64,000 bases of DNA, taken from the NCBI RefSeq assembly GCF_003385515.1, contig NZ_QNVT01000003.1:124001-188000 (forward strand), read 5' to 3'. A program made the translations under genes and the position numbers. Source of the stretch: Chryseobacterium pennae. Lineage in GTDB: Bacteria > Bacteroidota > Bacteroidia > Flavobacteriales > Weeksellaceae. Below are positions 42,073-51,399 of this stretch, piece by piece; within the stretch, counting starts at the first letter, position 1, and every line of letters begins with the position of its first letter. A model generated the notes under the pieces. The model was not told where the DNA came from. It did no database searches and saw only the letters and a list, made by a program, of their open reading frames with translations.

Positions 42073-43863
42073 TTATTTTACTATAAATTGCATCGAAGCA
42101 CCATCCAGTTTTAAAATATAAACTCCCTGATTAAGGTTTCCCGTTCTGATTACATTTCCATTTCTGAAAGGTCTGTCAATGGTCTGAAGAACTTTCCCCT
42201 GCAGGGTATAGATCTCTGCCTTTTTAACATTCTGAACATCACCTTTTACAGCAATCTCCTGATTGGTTACCGGGTTAGGGGTGATTTTAAAACTCGACGC
42301 TGAGGTCTCTGCTGCAATATTTTGGGCTTGCCTGGCAGAAGACCCTGAATAACAAGTCCATTTCAGATCATCAATAGCCACTCTGTTGCTGGTAGAATTA
42401 TTCACAAGGCTTACCGTTACATTTCCTGAAATATTAATATTGCTGATGGTTGTTGTCGTAGCTGAAGTACTGTAAGGAACTGTTCCTACCGTTGTTCCGT
42501 TTACTTTTACATCAAGCACGCCATTGCTTCCGGAGAATTTCAGTTGTGTAGTAACAGTTAAAGATCCAATACCATTCGCTGAGCTTCCGGATGTTAATGA
42601 TCCGCTTCTTACAGTTATAGCTTTATTATTGATTGTCTGATCAGTTCTTGAATCTGTAGCGGTCCAGGAAATACCACCATTGCTCCATGTTTTGTTAGAA
42701 TAGGTAGAACTTGCCGCAGGAATTGATTCAAAATTTTCATTGGCGCAATCCGTAGATGGAGTAGACGTTCCCGTATTGGTTGTTCCGGAAACTGTAGAGC
42801 TGTTGGAAGATGAATTTCCTGCAGCATCCTTGGCTACAACATAGAAACTGTAAGCTGTTGAAGGATTTAATCCTGAAATTGTAGTAGAAGTTGAACTTAT
42901 TGTTGTTTTCAGACTTCCGTTCATGTAAACATTGTAAGAAGAAACGCCCACATTATCCGTAGCAGCATTCCATGTAAGAGAAATACTGTTGGATGTCTTT
43001 GCAGAAATAGCTAAACCTGTAGCAGCTGTTGGAGCCTGAGTATCAGTTGTAGGCTGCTGAGAACCCCAGATAAGATTCACATAGCCTGGATTATCAATAA
43101 AAGGATTTCTGTTCCCCTGATAAGAATAAGACGCATTATTTCTTTTGATCTCAGCCTGAGAAACCGGATCCTGATTATGCCATGCCAGAAGAACATTCAG
43201 CTCCCATGACTGAAGCCCTGGAAATGCAGAACTTCCCAACATATTTCCTGAAGAAAAAGAAGAAAGTTTACTCTGATAACGCGTTACAAAATAAAAGATC
43301 ATACGGGCTACATCCCCTTTGAATTCATCAATCGGCTCAAAAACCGTCCCTGAATATCCAGAAGAAGCAGAATTACCCAGTTTTGATCCGTTCATAGACG
43401 TAAAAGTTGTACTTCCAACCTTACCAAACGGATAGTTGCTTCTCATTCCATTTACTTTACCATCTGTAGCTCTGATGAAATGAATGTCAGCAACCATTGG
43501 AGATGCCTGATTAAATAAACTTTGAGGAACAACATGTTCTCTGTTGTAGCAGTTCCCTTCCGTAGAATAAGTTCCGCACTGGTTAGAACCCGGAGTATAT
43601 TTATAAGGATCAGTACCTACAGGTCTTTCCGAATAAATATCAAGGATAGATCCGTCATTTTCGTAATCTTTGTCAATATCAGTAGTTTTATAGGCAGTCC
43701 ATAATCCGTTGTAGCCTTTATCCTGATGTCCGCTGGTGATAATGCTGCTCAAAGCAGTTTTAAGTGCGGCACCGTTCAGTCCGTTGGCCGAATTATAGTA
43801 TCCTGCAGGAGCCTGTGCATACGCAAGTCCCGAGAATAAAGTGAATAAGATAATTTTTTTCAT
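42073..43863 (-). CDS. T9SS-secreted endonuclease I with fibronectin type III domain
   Basis: A 596-residue secreted nuclease. After the signal peptide ('FTLFSGLAYAQ'), residues ~25-265 form an endonuclease I domain (EndA/NucM group) with the beta-beta-alpha-metal motif 'CYNREHVVPQSLF' and 'MRSNYPFGKVG'. A fibronectin type III domain follows at ~275-365 ('PTAATGLAISAKTSNSISLT'), then a beta-sandwich-like domain (~370-515), and a T9SS type A sorting domain ('ITPNPVTNQEIAV', 'EIYTLQGKVL', 'LNQGVYILKL'). It likely degrades extracellular DNA or RNA for nutrients. Confidence 0.9.
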   Translation of the reverse strand: MKKIILFTLFSGLAYAQAPAGYYNSANGLNGAALKTALSSIITSGHQDKGYNGLWTAYKTTDIDKDYENDGSILDIYSERPVGTDPYKYTPGSNQCGTYSTEGNCYNREHVVPQSLFNQASPMVADIHFIRATDGKVNGMRSNYPFGKVGSTTFTSMNGSKLGNSASSGYSGTVFEPIDEFKGDVARMIFYFVTRYQSKLSSFSSGNMLGSSAFPGLQSWELNVLLAWHNQDPVSQAEIKRNNASYSYQGNRNPFIDNPGYVNLIWGSQQPTTDTQAPTAATGLAISAKTSNSISLTWNAATDNVGVSSYNVYMNGSLKTTISSTSTTISGLNPSTAYSFYVVAKDAAGNSSSNSSTVSGTTNTGTSTPSTDCANENFESIPAASSTYSNKTWSNGGISWTATDSRTDQTINNKAITVRSGSLTSGSSANGIGSLTVTTQLKFSGSNGVLDVKVNGTTVGTVPYSTSATTTTISNINISGNVTVSLVNNSTSNRVAIDDLKWTCYSGSSARQAQNIAAETSASSFKITPNPVTNQEIAVKGDVQNVKKAEIYTLQGKVLQTIDRPFRNGNVIRTGNLNQGVYILKLDGASMQFIVK

Positions 43864-44208
43864 ATTAATTAATTTCCAACAAGATTACTACATTTTCATG
43901 AATAAAAAATTACATTATCGTTAATTTTGAAATGTACCGCATTCAGCTTTCACCTATAAATGATAAGTGATGATTGATGCATGATAATTGATATCCAATT
44001 AGCAGGTACAGTAGATGAATATCATTAAAAAATCAATAGATTCCCGGTCTTTGTCATTCTGTAAGAATCTAAACTTAGTTGTTCATAAGCCTAATTAAAA
44101 AAGGTAAGAAATGACCTTAAACCTCACCTCTGAAAATGTAATATCCATCTCCTGTACTCGGAATTAAAATAATATTCTTATCCATGCAGATCTATGTTTA
44201 ATTAAAGC
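43864..44208. other. Intergenic region with no gene seen
   Basis: 345 bp upstream of the endonuclease gene and downstream of the DUF4136 gene. No open frame of note, no tRNA and no clear promoter consensus by eye; it must hold the endonuclease promoter on the minus strand. Confidence 0.4.
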
Positions 44209-44234
44209 AAAAAAGCCGGCACAAAAGTACCGGC
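44209..44234 (-). terminator. Rho-independent terminator of the DUF4136 gene
   Basis: GCCGG (44215-44219) pairs with CCGGC (44230-44234), extended past one mismatch by AC/GT; a T run follows on the minus strand. Confidence 0.75.
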
Positions 44235-44257
44235 ATATATAATAATAGCTAAAAATC

Positions 44258-44785
44258 TTATTTTCTCTGTGGCGGATAATTTTTCATAATCTCAGCCATT
44301 ATTTCAGGAATCTGTCTCTGTTTAGATTTTGGTGAATCTACAGAAATTCCGCTTCCGATACCCTGCCAAACCAGTTTATTGGATTTTGAATCAATAAGGT
44401 CTACAATAATGGCACCTTCATTATAATTGCTTGTCCATGTTCTGTTCATTCCAACACCCCATCCGAAAGGTCCGCCCCATCCCCACATTCCGTAAGGAGA
44501 AGAAGAATTCACATCAGTGATTTTTTTATGGTTTGCTTTTACGTTGATAATGAGATCTGGATTTTCTCCCGATTGAAGTCCTTTGGTTTGAAGCTGTCTT
44601 GAAAGCTCATTCAGAACTCTGTCTTTATCAATATCATTCAGTTTTAGATCATCAATTCTTATTTTATACGTTTTGTAAGAATTGAAATTGGCAGTTTCAG
44701 CGTAGTCTGAACGTACCTGAAAAGGGCTACAGGAAGTTAAACCTAATGTAGCGGAAGCCAACAAAATAAAAATATATTTTTTCAT
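44258..44785 (-). CDS. DUF4136 lipoprotein
   Basis: A ~175-residue lipoprotein with lipobox 'ATLGLTSC'. The DUF4136 pattern is visible: 'DYAETANFNSYKTYKIRIDD', 'DRVLNELSRQLQTKGLQSGE', 'NPDLIINVKANHKKITDV', a Gly/Trp-rich loop ('MWGWGGPFGWGVG'), then 'EGAIIVDLIDSKSNKLVWQG'. Start is ATG 44785; the longer frame to 44842 lies inside the upstream DUF5522 gene. Function unknown; such proteins sit in the outer membrane. Confidence 0.85.
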   Translation of the reverse strand: MKKYIFILLASATLGLTSCSPFQVRSDYAETANFNSYKTYKIRIDDLKLNDIDKDRVLNELSRQLQTKGLQSGENPDLIINVKANHKKITDVNSSSPYGMWGWGGPFGWGVGMNRTWTSNYNEGAIIVDLIDSKSNKLVWQGIGSGISVDSPKSKQRQIPEIMAEIMKNYPPQRK

Positions 44786-44786
44786 T

Positions 44787-44972
<186 letters not shown>

Positions 44973-45009
44973 TTAAATGTAAGTCAAAAAACTTTTTATA
45001 TTTGTTAGT

Positions 45010-45348
45010 ATGATAATTGTATGCCAAAAGCCATTAAAAAAACTAAAAATTAACGGCATTGCTCTTTTTCCCTTTATCTTCATTAGGAAACCCGAAGATA
45101 AGGAAAATAATACACTTATTAATCACGAAAAGATCCATTTACGACAACAGCTGGAGATGCTGGTCATATTTTTCTACATCTTTTACGTCATCGAATATTA
45201 TTACTGGTTTTTCAAACTCAAAAACGGCTATAAAGCTTATATGAGAATCTCATTTGAAAGAGAAGCTTACGCGAATGAAAGCAACCTGGATTATTTACAG
45301 AAAAGAAAATTCTGGAATTTCAGGAAGTATTTAAAAGATAAAAGATAA
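45010..45348 (+). CDS. Small HExxH-containing membrane protein
   Basis: A 112-residue protein. 'NHEKIHLRQQLEMLVIFFYI' contains an H-E-x-x-H zinc-peptidase motif (about 39-43) right before a hydrophobic helix, with a possible third acidic ligand in 'SFEREAYANESNLDY'. The layout recalls the minimal core of M56/M48-type membrane peptidases, but it is very short and may be inactive. The TATATTTG at 44997-45004 lies only 5 bp before the ATG, so the mRNA could be leaderless. Its last codons are within a heptamer tandem repeat. Confidence 0.6.
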   Translation: MIIVCQKPLKKLKINGIALFPFIFIRKPEDKENNTLINHEKIHLRQQLEMLVIFFYIFYVIEYYYWFFKLKNGYKAYMRISFEREAYANESNLDYLQKRKFWNFRKYLKDKR

Positions 45349-45450
45349 AAGATAAAAGATAAAAGATAAAAGATAAAAGATCTTGTTGTTAAACAACAAT
45401 TATGCATTCGGATATCAACATTAATAGGGGCGGGCTTTAGCCAAAACCTG
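45333..45450. repeat. Dispersed intergenic repeat, copy B, with seven AAAAGAT units
   Basis: Seven exact AAAAGAT heptamers (45333-45381) are followed by a ~60 bp unit running from TTGTTGTTAAACAAC to GGGCTTTAGCCAAAACC (45434-45450). The unit matches copy C (54646-54705) at roughly four of five bases. The first two heptamers encode the end of the preceding gene. Confidence 0.75.
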
Positions 45451-45633
45451 AAAATTTAAACACAAACATCACAAATAATTGCACAAATAACACAAACATT
45501 TTGCACAGCATTATACCCCAGCCATCTGTGGTTAAAAAAACAGCAAAGAATAATGGCAACACCACAAAAACTCAATAATTAATCTTTTATTATTTTTGTA
45601 CTCTATAAACCATGAGTAGTCCAAAAAACTAAA

Positions 45634-46542
45634 ATGCTATTACAATTCCCTACAGAACCTATTCCTATTCAGGAAATCCCGATTCATAGAAATGTAAAAC
45701 TCTTTATTAAGAGAGAAGACCTTATTCATCCTCAGATTTCAGGGAATAAATACTGGAAACTGTTTTATAATGTCAATCGTTATCTGGAAAACAATCCTGA
45801 AAAGCCTTATATCATTACATTTGGGGGCGCTTTTTCCAATCATATTGCTGCTGTTTCTGCAGTTGGAAACCTTGCAGGAATTCCCACGTTGGGAATCATC
45901 AGGGGAGAAGAATTACAGCACAAATGGAGGGATAATCCCACTTTACTTTTTGCCAAAAGAAACGGCATGAACCTGAAATTTGTCACCCGTGAAGAATATC
46001 GTCACAAAGAAAAACTTACAGAATTCCTGCAACAGGAGTTTCCGGAGGCCTTAGTAGTTCCGGAGGGAGGAACCAATGAAGAGGCTGTAGAAGGGGTGAA
46101 AATGATGCTCAATGAGCAAACCAAAGATTTTGACTATCTTTGCACCGCAGTTGGAACAGGAGGAACCATTGCCGGAATTTCAAAATTCTGTGAAGACAAT
46201 CAGAAAGTTATAGGATGTAACGTTGTTGATGATGCTTCACTTGAAAATAAAATATTTGAATTAACTTTGAAACATAATTTTGATCTAATAGATTCATGTT
46301 TTGGAGGTTATGGTAAAATAAGTGATGAAAATATCCGTTTTATCAATGATTTCAAAGAGAAATACGATATTCCTCTGGAACCGATTTATACAGGAAAGAT
46401 GATGCAGAGAGTTTTTGAACTGATAGAAGAAGAGTATTTTCCTGAAGACAGCAGAATATTGTGCTTTCATACTGGTGGATTACAGGGGATTGAGGGAGCT
46501 AATCTGCTTTTAGAAAAACAGAATAGAAATTTAATTATATAA
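45634..46542 (+). CDS. 1-aminocyclopropane-1-carboxylate deaminase / D-cysteine desulfhydrase family PLP enzyme
   Basis: A 302-residue fold-type II PLP enzyme. The PLP lysine is K39 in 'QISGNKYWKLFYN'; 'TFGGAFSNHIAAVSAVGNLA' binds substrate carboxylate and 'AVGTGGTIAGISKFCED' binds the PLP phosphate. Family members release ammonia from ACC or H2S from D-cysteine. In Bacteroidota the D-cysteine or D-amino-acid activity is more likely than ACC deamination, but sequence alone does not settle it. Confidence 0.88.
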   Translation: MLLQFPTEPIPIQEIPIHRNVKLFIKREDLIHPQISGNKYWKLFYNVNRYLENNPEKPYIITFGGAFSNHIAAVSAVGNLAGIPTLGIIRGEELQHKWRDNPTLLFAKRNGMNLKFVTREEYRHKEKLTEFLQQEFPEALVVPEGGTNEEAVEGVKMMLNEQTKDFDYLCTAVGTGGTIAGISKFCEDNQKVIGCNVVDDASLENKIFELTLKHNFDLIDSCFGGYGKISDENIRFINDFKEKYDIPLEPIYTGKMMQRVFELIEEEYFPEDSRILCFHTGGLQGIEGANLLLEKQNRNLII

Positions 46543-46557
46543 GTAAAATTGAAAAAC

Positions 46558-47616
46558 ATGAAAAGACTTTTCCTATCCATAAGCCTTTTAGTTTTATCAA
46601 AATTTTCTGCCCAAAGCTGGGCAACCGAAGATCAGTACATTCAGAAATTTGCTAAATATGCAGTAGAGGAAATGGAAAAATATAAAATTCCGGCTTCTAT
46701 TACTCTTGCTCAGGGACTTCTTGAAACAGGAGGCGGACAGAGCAGATTGGCACAGGAAGGTAAAAATCACTTCGGAATAAAATGTAAAGAAGACTGGACC
46801 GGTAAAACGATGAAACACACGGACGATGCTCCCAATGAATGTTTCCGGGTATATGACGATCCAAGACAGTCTTACGAAGATCATTCTATATTTTTGTCCA
46901 CCAGAAAATACTACGCCAATCTTTTCAAGCTTGATATGAAAGATTACAGAGCATGGGCTACAGGATTAAAAAAAGCAGGATATGCAACCAATCCCCGTTA
47001 TGCATCCATCTTGATCACTAAAATTGAAAAGTATAAGTTATACGAATATGACAACACCAATTCTAATGAAGTGTTGTATGCTGTTCTTAAAATGTACCCG
47101 GATCTGAAAGATGACAGAACTTTCATGGCACAATTGGAGCCTTCAAAAGCTACAAAGAAAGCCAAAGAACCGGTGACTGTTGAAGTTCCTTATAAGCAGA
47201 CTTCTTACGCGCAACAGCAAAAAAGAGTGGAAAGAATCAAGACAAAAGCTGAGATTCTAAACTCTATTCTCATTAAAAGTCACCCGAATGACGGGTTGAA
47301 ATATATTGTAATTCCTGAAGATACCGATATTAGATTCATTGCCAATAAATTCAAGGTCAGTGAAAGCCGTCTGATGAAGTGGAATGAACTGGACAATGAA
47401 ACCTTGAAGAAAAACGATATTGTCTTTTTGGAGTCTAAAAACTCATCAGGAAATACAGCGACTTACAAAGCTATCTCTGGAGAGGATATGCATGATATCG
47501 CTCAGAAATTCGGAATCAAATTACATAAATTATATGCTAAAAACAGAATGGATGAAGGACAACAGCCATCTGCAGGACAGCTGATTTATCTGATTGATAA
47601 AAAACCAAGAAACTAA
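46558..47616 (+). CDS. Exported glucosaminidase with two LysM domains
   Basis: A 352-residue cell-wall hydrolase. Signal peptide ('SLLVLSKFSAQ'), then a glucosaminidase (GH73-like) domain at ~25-165 with 'YKIPASITLAQGLLETGGGQ' (catalytic Glu in LLETG) and 'NHFGIKCKEDWTGKT'. Two LysM modules follow near 240-290 ('IPEDTDIRFIANKFKVSESR') and 300-350 ('ISGEDMHDIAQKFGIK'). It would cut N-acetylglucosaminyl bonds in peptidoglycan. I choose ATG 46558; a TTG nine bases upstream is less likely. It lies 15 bp after the PLP enzyme gene. Confidence 0.9.
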   Translation: MKRLFLSISLLVLSKFSAQSWATEDQYIQKFAKYAVEEMEKYKIPASITLAQGLLETGGGQSRLAQEGKNHFGIKCKEDWTGKTMKHTDDAPNECFRVYDDPRQSYEDHSIFLSTRKYYANLFKLDMKDYRAWATGLKKAGYATNPRYASILITKIEKYKLYEYDNTNSNEVLYAVLKMYPDLKDDRTFMAQLEPSKATKKAKEPVTVEVPYKQTSYAQQQKRVERIKTKAEILNSILIKSHPNDGLKYIVIPEDTDIRFIANKFKVSESRLMKWNELDNETLKKNDIVFLESKNSSGNTATYKAISGEDMHDIAQKFGIKLHKLYAKNRMDEGQQPSAGQLIYLIDKKPRN

Positions 47617-47688
47617 TTTAATTTTTTGTTGAGAGTTTATTGTTGACATTTATGCCAACCAGCAACTGTCAACCAACGACAAATATAT

Positions 47689-48978
47689 ATGAAGTATCAA
47701 AGAAGTTCGGCTTTATTTGATGAAGCCTACAAATACATTCCGGGAGGGGTAAACTCTCCGGTAAGAGCATTTAAATCAGTGGGAGGAGTTCCCGTGTTCA
47801 TGAAATCGGCAAAAGGTGCTTATCTTACTGATGCCGATGATAATACTTATATTGATTATATCAATTCATGGGGACCAGCTATTCTGGGACACACACATCC
47901 TGAAGTATTGGAAGAACTGAAAATCCAGGCTGAAAAAGGTTTCTCTTTCGGGGCTCCTACAGAACTGGAAACTGAAATTGCAAAATTCATTGTTGAAAAC
48001 GTTCCGAATATCGATCAGATCAGAATGGTTTCTTCAGGAACAGAAGCATGTATGAGTGCTGTAAGACTGGCAAGAGGATATACCAAAAGAGATAAGATCG
48101 TAAAATTCGAAGGTTGTTACCATGGGCATTCAGATTCATTTCTGATCAAAGCGGGAAGCGGTGCTGCTACTTTTGGAAATCCAAATTCTCCGGGAGTAAC
48201 AGAAGGTACTGCTAAAGATACTTTATTAGCCCGTTATAATGATTTTGAACAGGTTCAGGATTTATTCCGTCACAATCCGGGAGAAATTGCTGCGGTAATC
48301 ATTGAGCCCGTTGCCGGAAATATGGGGTGTGTATTGCCAGAAAATAATTTCCTGCAGAATTTAAGACAAATCTGTGATGAAAACGGAGCTTTACTGATCT
48401 TTGATGAGGTAATGACCGGTTTCAGATTAGCATTCGGAGGAGCGCAGGAACTTTTTGATGTAAAAGCTGACCTGGTAACTTATGGAAAAGTAATCGGAGG
48501 CGGATTGCCAGTAGGCGCTTTTGCCGGAAGAAACGAAATCATGGATCATCTGGCTCCAAAAGGAGGTGTATATCAGGCTGGAACATTAAGCGGAAATCCA
48601 TTGGCCATGCGAGCTGGATTAAAAACACTTCAGCTAATTAAAAATGATCCTGAATTTTTTAACAGATTAAGCAAAACAACACAAACTTTGGATCTTGAAA
48701 TCGGAAAGATTTTAAATGAAAAAGGAATTGCTCATAAGATCAACAGAAAAGGTTCAATGATGTCTGTATTCTTCCATACCAACAGAGTTTCTAACTTTGA
48801 TGAGGCACAGGAAGCTAATCATTCATTGTTCAATAACTTCTTCCATCAGATGCTTCAGAATGGAGTATATCTGCCACCAAGCGGTTATGAAACGTACTTC
48901 ATCAGTGATGCGATCAAAGAAAAAGAAATTGATATGACGCTGGAAGCTGTAAGAAAATTTGAATATTCTAATTTATAA
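47689..48978 (+). CDS. hemL: Glutamate-1-semialdehyde 2,1-aminomutase
   Basis: A 429-residue class III PLP enzyme that converts glutamate-1-semialdehyde to 5-aminolevulinate, an early step of haem and tetrapyrrole synthesis by the C5 route. Visible: '[20 protein letters not shown]', '[18 protein letters not shown]', 'GCYHGHSD', '[16 protein letters not shown]' and the PLP lysine K267 in '[18 protein letters not shown]'. Full length and well conserved. A bidirectional terminator lies just after it. Confidence 0.96.
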   Translation: MKYQRSSALFDEAYKYIPGGVNSPVRAFKSVGGVPVFMKSAKGAYLTDADDNTYIDYINSWGPAILGHTHPEVLEELKIQAEKGFSFGAPTELETEIAKFIVENVPNIDQIRMVSSGTEACMSAVRLARGYTKRDKIVKFEGCYHGHSDSFLIKAGSGAATFGNPNSPGVTEGTAKDTLLARYNDFEQVQDLFRHNPGEIAAVIIEPVAGNMGCVLPENNFLQNLRQICDENGALLIFDEVMTGFRLAFGGAQELFDVKADLVTYGKVIGGGLPVGAFAGRNEIMDHLAPKGGVYQAGTLSGNPLAMRAGLKTLQLIKNDPEFFNRLSKTTQTLDLEIGKILNEKGIAHKINRKGSMMSVFFHTNRVSNFDEAQEANHSLFNNFFHQMLQNGVYLPPSGYETYFISDAIKEKEIDMTLEAVRKFEYSNL

Positions 48979-48980
48979 TA

Positions 48981-49017
48981 AAAAAATAGACTGCCTTTTA
49001 AGACAGTCTATTTTTTT
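48981..49017. terminator. Bidirectional terminator between hemL and the converging small gene
   Basis: TAGACTG (48987-48993) pairs with CAGTCTA (49004-49010), flanked by an A run on the left and a T run on the right, so it can stop both strands. Confidence 0.85.
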
Positions 49018-49032
49018 ATATCTGTAAGTTTA

Positions 49033-49385
49033 TTAAGCAAAACCATAGCAGAATAAACACATCCATCGCCCTTCTTTATTCGCCTCATCGGCATCGAAAA
49101 TATAAGCCCTTTGCTTTGTATATGTTCTCGTTGGCTAAGTTCATCTCCACCGGAAGCATCTGTAATATAGATGATGGTGCCATCCTGCTCTTTTCCATAT
49201 AACGTATTCCCTTTTGCTGTAAGTTCTGCACGTGTTAATCTGGGAGGTAATAACCCATCAATGGTTAAAACTTCTTTTTTGGCAGTAACATCAAGAGTTG
49301 CTTTTGGAGTTTCGGTGTTGATCCCTGTTTGGGCAAATGCAATAGAAGTTGCACATACTGAAAGAATGCTAATGATTTTTTTCAT
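49033..49385 (-). pseudogene. Small exported protein, frameshifted paralogue of the next gene
   Basis: Signal peptide 'ILSVCATSIAFAQ', then 'GINTETPKATLDVTAKKEVL', 'GLLPPRLTRAELTAKGNTLY' and 'IIYITDASGGDELSQREHIQ', nearly identical in layout to the gene at 49440. After 'SKG' one base is missing near 49103-49106 (TATAAG where the paralogue has TATAAAG). In the corrected frame the end reads like the paralogue ('FDADEANKEGRWMCLFCY') and stops at 49033. Uncorrected, translation goes on to 49008, inside the terminator stem. ATG 49385 is the start; the upstream TTG belongs to a TACCTTTG box. Confidence 0.72.
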
Positions 49386-49439
49386 ATATTTTTTCAAAGG
49401 TAAATTTAAAATCCGGTCTCTTTTTTATATATAAATTAA

Positions 49440-49793
49440 TTAAAGAACAGCGTAACAGTACAGGCACATCCATCTTCCTTCTTTGTTGGAAGCTTCCGCA
49501 TCAAAGATATAAAGTCCTTTACCATCAATATACTCTCTTTGGCTTTGTTGATCGCCTCCGGAAGCATCATTAATGTATATTATGGCACCATCCTGTTCTG
49601 TTCCATATAAAGTATTGCCTTTTTCTGTAAGTTCTGCACGCGTCAATCTTGGAGGTAATAAGCCTTCAATTGCTAAAGCATCATTTTTTGAGGTAACATC
49701 CAGGGTTGCTTTAGGATTATCAGTATTAATACCTATTTGAGCAAATACAATAGGTGCCGTACCTATTAAAATCAAACTAATCAATTTTTTCAT
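49440..49793 (-). CDS. Small exported protein of unknown function
   Basis: A 117-residue protein with signal peptide ('GTAPIVFAQ') followed by 'GINTDNPKATLDVTSKND', a phrase that often opens Flavobacteriia surface and tail-fibre-like proteins, then 'GLLPPRLTRAELTEKGNTLY', 'GAIIYINDASGGDQQSQREY' and a Cys-containing end ('GRWMCLYCYAVL'). Function unknown. TATATTTG at 49815-49808 on the minus strand is a candidate -7 element. A shorter, frameshifted paralogue follows at 49033-49385. Confidence 0.72.
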   Translation of the reverse strand: MKKLISLILIGTAPIVFAQIGINTDNPKATLDVTSKNDALAIEGLLPPRLTRAELTEKGNTLYGTEQDGAIIYINDASGGDQQSQREYIDGKGLYIFDAEASNKEGRWMCLYCYAVL

Positions 49794-50006
49794 GTTTTTT
49801 TTTCTTACAAATATAAATTATACAAAAAAAAATAAAGTTCGTTTTTTATTACGTGAAATGTATTGAAGGGTATGATTTATGGTTTAAAAACACATATATA
49901 AAAAATTATTTTGGTGAAAACATAATTAATAATGTGTTATTATAGAGATTTTTATTACAATGGTAAAAAAGTATAAATTATACAGATTTTGTAATAAACT
50001 ATACAC

Positions 50007-50035
50007 TTTGATCAGAACACTTCTTTTTAATTTTG
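50007..50035 (+). promoter_or_regulatory. Promoter of the exported amidohydrolase
   Basis: TTTG (50007-50010), a 17 bp spacer, then TAATTTTG (50028-50035). It lies inside the longer open frame from 49960 and so argues for ATG 50053 as the true start. Confidence 0.7.
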
Positions 50036-50052
50036 TCATAAATAGATTGGAA

Positions 50053-51387
50053 ATGAAGACTTCAGACAATAATATGTCCCGTAAGGATTTTATCAGAAAT
50101 TCAGCGTTGGCTATGGCAGGTTTAACTTTAATACCGAATATGATGACAGCATCCCCTTTTTTTAATGAGAAGAATATTTCAGCAAAAGGAAAGCTGAGCC
50201 TTAAAAATGTTCGTTTGGAAACTGGTTTTGAATATGATGAAGAAGAGGTTTCCGCCACAAAGACAGATCTGTTTTATATAGAAGTTGAAAACGGGAAAAT
50301 TTCTAAAATAGCCCCTAACCAACCTAACGCAAAGGCTATCGATGCAAAAGGATTACTAATGCTTCCTGCATTTAAAGACATGCACATCCATTTGGATAAA
50401 ACCTTTTATGGGGATAAATGGCAGGCGGTAAGAAAAAGAACAGGTGGGGTAAAAGGAATGATCGGACTGGAGCAGAAAATGCTTCCCGAAATGCTGAAAA
50501 ACTCCACATTCAAGGCTGAGAAAATGATTGAATTATTACAATCAAAAGGAACCTCTTTTGCAAGAAGTCACGTGAATATTGAACCTACTTCAAAACTTCA
50601 GTCCTTAAAAAATCTACAGAAAGCTTTAGACAATAAAAAGAAAAGTTTCGGAGCAGAATTAGTCGCTTTCCCACAACACGGAGTGTATTATACAGATTCT
50701 GTACCTTATCTGGAGGAGGCTGCTAAAATGGATATTGATTTTATCGGTGGAGTAGATCCATTCAACATAGACGGTGATATTGAGAAAGTAATAGACTTTA
50801 CGGTTCAGTTGGCTTTAGACCATAAAAAAGGAATAGACATCCACCTTCATGAAACCGGAGACTCCGGATTAAAAACAGTGGAGTATCTTATTAAAAAAGT
50901 AAATGAAAATCCTTCTTTAAAAGGAAAAACTTATCTGAGCCACTGTTTTATATTGGCAAAATTAGAAGAAGCAAAACAGGAAGAGATTGCTGAAAAGCTG
51001 GCAGAAGCACAGGTCGGAATTGTTTCCACCATTCCTTTCGGAAGAATGATCATGCCGATACCCACACTGTACAAACATAATGTAACAGTACTTACAGGAA
51101 ATGACAGTATTGTAGATCACTGGAATACTTTCGGAACCGGAAGCGTCCTCCAGAAAGCCAATTTAATGGCTCAACTGTACGGATACTCAACGGAGTTTTT
51201 ATTATCCAGAAGCTTAAAGCTTGCAACAGGAAATATTCTACCGTTAGATGATAAAGGAACTCAGCAATGGCCTAAAACCGGAGATAAGGCAGATTTCGTA
51301 CTGCTGAATGCAAGCTGTTCTGCAGAAGCTGTATCTAGAATTTCAAATGTAGAATCCTTGGTACATCAGGGAAATGTAGTTTTTTAA
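50053..51387 (+). CDS. Exported cytosine-deaminase-like amidohydrolase, paralogue 1
   Basis: A ~444-residue metal-dependent hydrolase. The N-terminus has 'MSRKDFIRNSALAMAGLTLI', which looks like a Tat or Sec signal. The amidohydrolase core shows 'DMHIHLDKTFYG' (H-x-H), 'IDIHLHETGDSG', 'TYLSHCFILA' and 'VTVLTGNDSIVDHWNTFGTG', as in CodA/AtzC-like enzymes. The substrate is unknown; a cyclic amide or amine such as a pyrimidine or pterin is plausible. A second, signal-less paralogue lies at 53247, with an AraC regulator between. The ankyrin lipoprotein begins 12 bp downstream. Confidence 0.85.
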   Translation: MKTSDNNMSRKDFIRNSALAMAGLTLIPNMMTASPFFNEKNISAKGKLSLKNVRLETGFEYDEEEVSATKTDLFYIEVENGKISKIAPNQPNAKAIDAKGLLMLPAFKDMHIHLDKTFYGDKWQAVRKRTGGVKGMIGLEQKMLPEMLKNSTFKAEKMIELLQSKGTSFARSHVNIEPTSKLQSLKNLQKALDNKKKSFGAELVAFPQHGVYYTDSVPYLEEAAKMDIDFIGGVDPFNIDGDIEKVIDFTVQLALDHKKGIDIHLHETGDSGLKTVEYLIKKVNENPSLKGKTYLSHCFILAKLEEAKQEEIAEKLAEAQVGIVSTIPFGRMIMPIPTLYKHNVTVLTGNDSIVDHWNTFGTGSVLQKANLMAQLYGYSTEFLLSRSLKLATGNILPLDDKGTQQWPKTGDKADFVLLNASCSAEAVSRISNVESLVHQGNVVF

Positions 51388-51399
51388 ATTGGATTTAAA

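Noticed and set aside
45333..45381. CRISPR array from regularly spaced short repeats
   Set aside because: Units are 7 bp in direct contact with no spacers and there are no cas genes; a simple tandem repeat. The same holds for 54576-54645.
49960..50052. Extended N-terminus of the exported amidohydrolase
   Set aside because: A consensus promoter (50007-50035) lies inside the extension, and a normal signal sequence starts only after 50053.
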